DNA from: RGIG1752 sp045650425
Lineage (GTDB): Bacteria > Bacillota_I > Bacilli_A > RF39 > UBA660
Reading direction: 5' to 3'
Assembly (NCBI GenBank): GCA_045650425.1
Contig: JAZRRD010000077.1
Coordinates: forward strand, 1-23,685
DNA length: 23,685 nt
Part shown: positions 18,749 to 23,685 of the stretch, piece by piece
How the letters are laid out: the number at the start of each line of letters is the position of its first letter
Position numbering within the stretch: position 1 is the first letter of the stretch
The notes under the pieces: generated by a model
Seen by the model: only the letters and a program-made list of their open reading frames with translations
Databases searched by the model: none
What the model was told of the DNA's origin: nothing
Program-made: the position numbers and the translations under genes

Positions 18749-21209
18749 AATTTTGCTCTTGATTAAGCGATAATTCGTTTTCTATAGCGGATTCTTGCTT
18801 ATCTACTAAACTTATTGTTGAAACTTTATTATCATCTTTTAAATTAATAAGTCTTACTCCCTGAGTTGCTCTGCCTAAAGTATTAATTTGATCTAATTTA
18901 GTTCTTATAGTAATTCCAGAAGTAGTCATTATTAATAAATCTTTATTCTCTTCAACTAACTTAATCGCTGCGATAGTTCCATTTTTGTCAGTAATATTAA
19001 GCCCTTTGACTCCTTTACTACCGCGTCGAGTTTGTCTATATTCTTCTACTTTTGTTTGTTTTCCATAACCATTAACTGTAACAATTAAAATTTTATTTTC
19101 GTCTGAAACTATTTCAGCACATACACATTCATCACTGCTTAGTTCTATTCCTTTTACACCACTGGCAGTTCTTCCCATTTGACGAATTTCAGTTTCGTTA
19201 AATTTAACAACTTTTCCACTGTTACTTCCTAATAAAACCATATCATTTCCAGTTGTCTTCTTAACCGCAATTAATTCATCATTATCTTTTAATGATATCG
19301 CAATTTTACCATTAGCTCTTATATTGTCAAATTCATTTAATAAAGTCTTTTTAACTACTCCTCGTTTAGTTGCAAATAATAAATATTTAGAAGAATCTTC
19401 TTTAGTTACACTTATTAACGAAGTGATTTTTTCATCTTTTTCTATTGTTAATAAATTTACTATCGGCAATCCTTTTGATTGTCTACTATATTCTGGAACT
19501 TCATATCCCTTTATGCGATAAACCTTGCCTTTATTACTAAAGAATAGCACATAATCATGTGTTGATAAGTTGATAAGGTGTTCTACTGCATCTTCTTCAT
19601 TAGTAGTCATACCTTTAATTCCAACCCCACCCCTATTTTGTGTCTTAAATGCATCTGGTAAAGTACGTTTAATATATCCTGCACTCGTCAATGCAATTAA
19701 TACATTCTCTTCAGGTATCAATGATTCATCTTCTATGTATTCAATCGCAGTCATATCAATTTTAGTTCTTCGCTCATCCGAATATTTGTTCTTAATTTCA
19801 TTCATTTCTTCTTTTATAATATTCAATACCTTTTGTTCATCACTTAAAATTGCTTTTAACTTAGCTATTAACTCAAGTAATTCTTTTAGTTCTGCCTCAA
19901 TTTTATCTCTTTCTAATCCTGTTAATCGTCTCAATTTCATCTCTAAAATTGCTTCTGATTGAATTAAAGTTAATGTAAATTTAGACATCAACTGTTCTTT
20001 TGCTTCCTCATCAGTTTTAGCGGATTTAATTGTCTTAATAACTTCATCAATATTATCTAATGCAATCTTTAATCCTTCTAAAATATGAACTCTAGCTTCA
20101 GCTTTATCCAAATCATACTTCGTACGGCGATAAATCACCTCTTTTTGGAAATCAACATATTTAGAAATAATATCTTTTAATCCCAAGGTTTTTGGTGTAC
20201 CGTGATCTATCATTAATAAGATAATTCCATAATTAGATTGGAAAGGAGTATGTTTATAAAGTTTATTTAATACTACCTGTGGATTAGCATCTCTTTTTAA
20301 TGTAATGGTTATCTTTACGCCATTTTTTAAATCTGTGTGGTAATCTGATATACCTTCAATAATTTTATTGTGGACAAGTTCTGCTACTTTATTTCTTAAG
20401 TCTTCTGTCGTTACACCAAAAGGAATTTCATCAATTATAATATAATTTCTACCATTTTTTTCTTCGATAACTGCATGACTTCGAATTGTAATTGAACCTC
20501 TTCCTGTTTCATACGCTTTTCTTATCCCACTATTTCCAAGAATTATTCCACCAAGAGGAAAGTCTGGTCCTTTAACATATTGCATTAAACCCATTGTATC
20601 TATTTCAGGATTATCAATATATGCAATACATCCATCAATAACTTCTCCTAAATTATGTGGAGGTATATTTGTCGCCATACCAACAGCTATACCCATTGTT
20701 CCATTAACTAATATGTTAGGAAATCTAGAAGGTAAAACGTCCGGCTCCGTTGTAGACTCGTCATAGTTAGGTTTAAAGTTTACAGTATCTTTGTTAATGT
20801 CTCTTAATAGTTCCATAGACAGTTTTGCTAGTCTAGCTTCAGTATAACGATAAGCAGCTGCTCCATGGCCTTCAATATTACCAAAGTTTCCATGACCATC
20901 AACCAACATATAACGATAATTAAAATCTTGCGCCATTCTTACCATAGCTTCATAAATTGATGAATCCCCATGTGGATGGTAATGCCCCATAACATCTCCG
21001 ACAATTGTAGCGGATTTACGATGTTGTTTGTCAGGTGTTAAAGAATTTTCTAACATATCATATAAAATTCGACGATGTACAGGCTTTAAACCATCTCTTA
21101 AATCTGGTAAAGCACGAGACATTATTACACTCATGGAATAATCAATAAATGATGTTTTTATTTCATTAACTATGTTATTTTCAACTAATTTATCTCTAAT
21201 TTCTTCCAT
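18747..21209 (-). CDS. gyrA: DNA gyrase subunit A
   Basis: GyrA is the breakage-reunion subunit of gyrase. The 820-residue protein has the catalytic tyrosine Y122 in 'AAAYRYTEAR' and the quinolone-contact segment HPHGDSSIYE with S83 and E87 in E. coli numbering. S83 is wild type and E87 is the usual residue of Bacilli, so no classical resistance change shows. The C-terminal beta-pinwheel wraps DNA and carries a GyrA box variant 'QTRRGSKG' at 726-733 in place of QRRGGKG. Length is typical. The ATG has GGGAGG upstream and lies ten bases after gyrB. The gene ends inside the parS-like terminator. Confidence 0.98.
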   Translation of the reverse strand: MEEIRDKLVENNIVNEIKTSFIDYSMSVIMSRALPDLRDGLKPVHRRILYDMLENSLTPDKQHRKSATIVGDVMGHYHPHGDSSIYEAMVRMAQDFNYRYMLVDGHGNFGNIEGHGAAAYRYTEARLAKLSMELLRDINKDTVNFKPNYDESTTEPDVLPSRFPNILVNGTMGIAVGMATNIPPHNLGEVIDGCIAYIDNPEIDTMGLMQYVKGPDFPLGGIILGNSGIRKAYETGRGSITIRSHAVIEEKNGRNYIIIDEIPFGVTTEDLRNKVAELVHNKIIEGISDYHTDLKNGVKITITLKRDANPQVVLNKLYKHTPFQSNYGIILLMIDHGTPKTLGLKDIISKYVDFQKEVIYRRTKYDLDKAEARVHILEGLKIALDNIDEVIKTIKSAKTDEEAKEQLMSKFTLTLIQSEAILEMKLRRLTGLERDKIEAELKELLELIAKLKAILSDEQKVLNIIKEEMNEIKNKYSDERRTKIDMTAIEYIEDESLIPEENVLIALTSAGYIKRTLPDAFKTQNRGGVGIKGMTTNEEDAVEHLINLSTHDYVLFFSNKGKVYRIKGYEVPEYSRQSKGLPIVNLLTIEKDEKITSLISVTKEDSSKYLLFATKRGVVKKTLLNEFDNIRANGKIAISLKDNDELIAVKKTTGNDMVLLGSNSGKVVKFNETEIRQMGRTASGVKGIELSSDECVCAEIVSDENKILIVTVNGYGKQTKVEEYRQTRRGSKGVKGLNITDKNGTIAAIKLVEENKDLLIMTTSGITIRTKLDQINTLGRATQGVRLINLKDDNKVSTISLVDKQESAIENELSLNQEQN

Positions 21210-21219
21210 AATAACCTCC

Positions 21220-23160
21220 CTAAATATCCAGATTTTCTACATAAATTGCATTTTCTTCGATAAATTTTCTTCTAGGTTCTACTTCTTCTCCCATTAACTT
21301 AGAGAACATTTCATCTGCAGCAATTGCGTCTTCAACAGTAATTTTTCTTAAAACTCTTTTATTTATATCCATAGTTGTTTCGTTTAATTCTTCTGGATCC
21401 ATTTCTCCTAAACCCTTCATTCGCATAACTACATATTTAGCATTAGGATTCTTTTCTAAAATAGAAGCCACATATTCATCCTTCTCTTCTGGTGTTAAAA
21501 CATATTTTATGTTGTTTTTACCATGTTTTATGCAGAATAATGGAGGTTGTGCGGCATATACATGTCCTGCTTCAACAATAGGCTTAAAGAAACGATAAAA
21601 TAATGTTAATAACAGAACTCTTATATGTGCTCCATCAACGTCAGCATCGGTCATTATTATAATTTTATGATATCTTAATTTACTTAAATCAAAATCATTT
21701 CCAATACCTGTTCCGAAAGCTGTTATAATAGTTCTTATTTCTTCATTACTTAAAGCTCTATCAAGTCTTGCCTTTTCAACGTTTAAGATTTTACCTCTTA
21801 GTGGAAGAATCGCTTGTGTCATTGAATCTCTACCCTTAATAGCCGATCCTCCAGCCGAATCACCTTCGACCAAGTAAATTTCACTAACTGTAGGGTCTTT
21901 TTCTTTACAATCAACTAGTTTTCCACCAAAATTAATAACATCTAAATCACTTTTACGGCGAGTTAACTCTCTTGCTTTTTTAGCAGCTACACGCCCTCTT
22001 AAGGCTGTTATACACTTTTCAACAATAATTTTAGCCACATTTGGGTTTTCCATCAAATATCTTTCAAAACCAGAGCTAAATACATCATTAGCAATCTTTT
22101 TAACTTCAGCATTACCTAACTTAGTTTTTGTTTGTCCTTCAAATTGTGGATCTGGATGCTTACATGAAACTATCATCGTTAATCCCTCACGACAATCTTC
22201 ACCTGTTAAAGCTTCACTACCCTCTTTAATCATCTTAGTGTTCTTAGCATAATTGTTAATAACTCTTGTTAATGCCATTTTAACACCATCTTCGTGAGTT
22301 CCACCTTCGATAGTATTTATGTTATTAGTAAAAGAATAAATTGATTGTTGATAAGTAGTGTTGTATTGCATAGCTACTTCGATTTGAATATCATTTTCCA
22401 TCCCTTCAAAATACAGGATATCTTCATGTATTCCAGTTTTTGATTCATTTAACATAGCTACGTATTCTTTTATTCCACCATCATATAAAAATTCTTCACC
22501 CTTTTTTTCAGTTTCTCTTTCATCAATTAAAGTTATTTTTAATCCTTTATTTAAGAAACAAATTTCTTGTAATCTTTTATGAAGGGTATCATAATTATAA
22601 ACAGTCGTTTCTGTAAAAATATCTGGGTCAGCTTTAAATCTAACTGTAGTTCCAGTTCTTTCTTGTGAGCATTTATCTATCACTTTCATAGGTTCAACCG
22701 GTTTTCCACCATCAGCAAATTTTTGGTAATGTACATCCCCATTTCTATATACATAAACCTCTAACCATTCTGACAAAGCATTAACTACTGAAGCACCTAC
22801 TCCATGAAGACCCCCGGATACTTTATATCCTCCACCACCAAATTTGCCTCCAGCGTGTAATACAGTAAATATTGTTTCAATTGTAGATAAACCTGTCTTA
22901 GCATTTATACCAGTTGGCATTCCACGACCATCATCTTTTACTGAAATTATATTACCCTTTTCTACAACGACTTCAATATCGTCACAATATCCAGCTAAAG
23001 CTTCGTCAACAGCGTTATCCACAATTTCCCATACTAAATGATGCAATCCACGTTCACTAGTTGTTCCAATATACATACCAGGTCTTTTACGAACAGCTTC
23101 TAAACCCTCAAGAACTTGAATATCACTGTCACCATAATGTTGTTGTTCCTTTTCTTCCAT
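21220..23160 (-). CDS. gyrB: DNA gyrase subunit B
   Basis: GyrB is the ATPase subunit of gyrase. The 646-residue protein has the GHKL ATPase motifs 'EIVDNAVDEALAG' (E45, N49), 'DDGRGMP' (76-82) and 'GGLHGVGASVVNALS' (116-130). The transducer follows, then the Toprim domain with 'VEGDSAGGSA' (E432) and 'DADVDGAH' (D505, D507, D509), and the C-terminal tail 'MKGLGEMDPEELNETTMD'. The last has Asn where most GyrBs have Trp (LWETTM). ParE is excluded by the neighbouring recF and gyrA. Start ATG has GGAG seven bases upstream; it begins four bases after the recF stop region, so recF-gyrB-gyrA form one operon. remB, between recF and gyrB in Bacillus, is absent. Confidence 0.98.
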   Translation of the reverse strand: MEEKEQQHYGDSDIQVLEGLEAVRKRPGMYIGTTSERGLHHLVWEIVDNAVDEALAGYCDDIEVVVEKGNIISVKDDGRGMPTGINAKTGLSTIETIFTVLHAGGKFGGGGYKVSGGLHGVGASVVNALSEWLEVYVYRNGDVHYQKFADGGKPVEPMKVIDKCSQERTGTTVRFKADPDIFTETTVYNYDTLHKRLQEICFLNKGLKITLIDERETEKKGEEFLYDGGIKEYVAMLNESKTGIHEDILYFEGMENDIQIEVAMQYNTTYQQSIYSFTNNINTIEGGTHEDGVKMALTRVINNYAKNTKMIKEGSEALTGEDCREGLTMIVSCKHPDPQFEGQTKTKLGNAEVKKIANDVFSSGFERYLMENPNVAKIIVEKCITALRGRVAAKKARELTRRKSDLDVINFGGKLVDCKEKDPTVSEIYLVEGDSAGGSAIKGRDSMTQAILPLRGKILNVEKARLDRALSNEEIRTIITAFGTGIGNDFDLSKLRYHKIIIMTDADVDGAHIRVLLLTLFYRFFKPIVEAGHVYAAQPPLFCIKHGKNNIKYVLTPEEKDEYVASILEKNPNAKYVVMRMKGLGEMDPEELNETTMDINKRVLRKITVEDAIAADEMFSKLMGEEVEPRRKFIEENAIYVENLDI

Positions 23161-23164
23161 GTGT

Positions 23165-23685
23165 CTACTCCATTTCTATACAATTCTCATTTATTTTAAA
23201 TATTTTACTAGAATTCAAGATTTTCTTATCCAATTTATCTATTTCTGTAGTTGTAATAAACGCCTGAATTTCTTCTGGTATAATATTTAATATATTATTT
23301 ATTTTTTCATTATCTAATTCACTAAAAATATCATCTAAAATTAATATTGGATATATATAATTTTTTTGTTTTAAGATTTCTAATTCAGCAAATTTTAATG
23401 AAATAATAGCATTTTTTTGTTGTCCTTCTGAACCAAAATCTCGAATACTATTTCCTTGTAAATAAAATTCGAAATCATCGATATGAACTCCAATTAATGT
23501 CTTACCAAAATTAATTTCCCTCATTCGATTTTTTTTATAAATTCCTATTAAATCTTCTTCACTTTTCTCTTTAAAATGCGATTTATATTTAATAAAAATT
23601 TCTGAGGAACCTGCTATTTTTAAATAATACCTACCAAGTATCTCATTAATCTTATCAATAAATTTTTGACGATATTCATATACAT
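23165..23685 (-). CDS. recF: RecF, C-terminal part (runs off the window)
   Basis: The minus-strand frame is open from the stop at 23165 to the window edge, 172 codons, without a required start; the ATG at 23524 is internal. It holds the C-terminal half of RecF, an SMC-like ATPase that loads RecR and RecA at gaps. It shows the ABC signature region 'DFGSEGQQKNAIISLKFAE' and the Walker B 'ILILDDIFSELDNEK', then the D-loop and the 'QAFITTTE' strand. Before these lies 'TLIGVHIDDFEFYLQG', where most RecF proteins read GPHRDD; Pro and Arg are replaced. The upstream helical arm 'YRQKFIDKINEILGRYYLKI' is also typical. Its end is four bases from gyrB. Confidence 0.95.
   Translation of the reverse strand, partial: VYEYRQKFIDKINEILGRYYLKIAGSSEIFIKYKSHFKEKSEEDLIGIYKKNRMREINFGKTLIGVHIDDFEFYLQGNSIRDFGSEGQQKNAIISLKFAELEILKQKNYIYPILILDDIFSELDNEKINNILNIIPEEIQAFITTTEIDKLDKKILNSSKIFKINENCIEME

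Noticed and set aside
20940..21010. Quinolone-resistance change in GyrA
   Set aside because: S83 is present and E87 is the normal residue in Bacilli, so no classical resistance change is seen.

Overview
The window is a strongly AT-rich, origin-proximal chromosome segment from a low-GC Gram-positive bacterium of the Bacilli. Gene content and order follow the Bacillus subtilis oriC region (recF-gyrB-gyrA, then dnaX-ybaB-recR-bofA-holB-yaaT-yabB-pth-mfd, spoVT, metG-tatD-rsmA-yabG-veg-spoVG, yabP-yabQ), but the segment is much more compact. Several genes encode sporulation functions (YabQ, YabP, SpoVG, YabG, SpoVT, BofA, YaaT), so the organism probably descends from, or is, an endospore former. 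TGA ends several genes (yabG, dut, holB), so this is the standard bacterial code and not the Mycoplasma code. A gut lineage of the Erysipelotrichales/RF39 kind fits, but the sequence alone does not settle it.

Layout. Almost every gene is on the minus strand and is read from right to left, away from the presumed origin beyond the right edge. The only plus-strand gene is ppa. From right to left: (1) the end of recF, gyrB and gyrA; (2) a 278-bp non-coding block with three parS-like palindromes, one Noc-site-like palindrome and a small SRP RNA gene; (3) tadA, then the replication/repair cluster dnaX-ybaB-recR-bofA-holB-yaaT-yabB-pth-mfd, closed by a two-way terminator shared with ppa; (4) the ppa/spoVT intergenic region; (5) a methionine T-box leader controlling dut and metG; (6) a transglutaminase-like protein, tatD, a 3D-domain envelope protein, rsmA, an unrecognised all-helical protein, yabG, veg, spoVG, yabP and the start of yabQ.

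How it works together. Regions 1-3 supply gyrase, clamp-loader subunits (DnaX, HolB), recombination mediators (RecF, RecR), transcription-coupled repair (Mfd) and translation quality factors (Pth, TadA). The parS-like and Noc-like sites suggest that ParB/Spo0J and Noc both mark this origin-side region. Region 6 supplies tRNA charging, rRNA methylation and sporulation factors.

Most notable points: parS-like and Noc-like palindromes side by side, one parS palindrome doubling as the gyrA terminator; Noc-like sites embedded in two coding genes in the same reading frame, giving the same peptide; an A AAA AAG slippery heptamer in dnaX followed at once by a -1 frame stop, as in Escherichia coli dnaX; a T-box that appears to act on the Shine-Dalgarno sequence rather than on a terminator; and a dUTPase gene placed between the Met T-box and metG.
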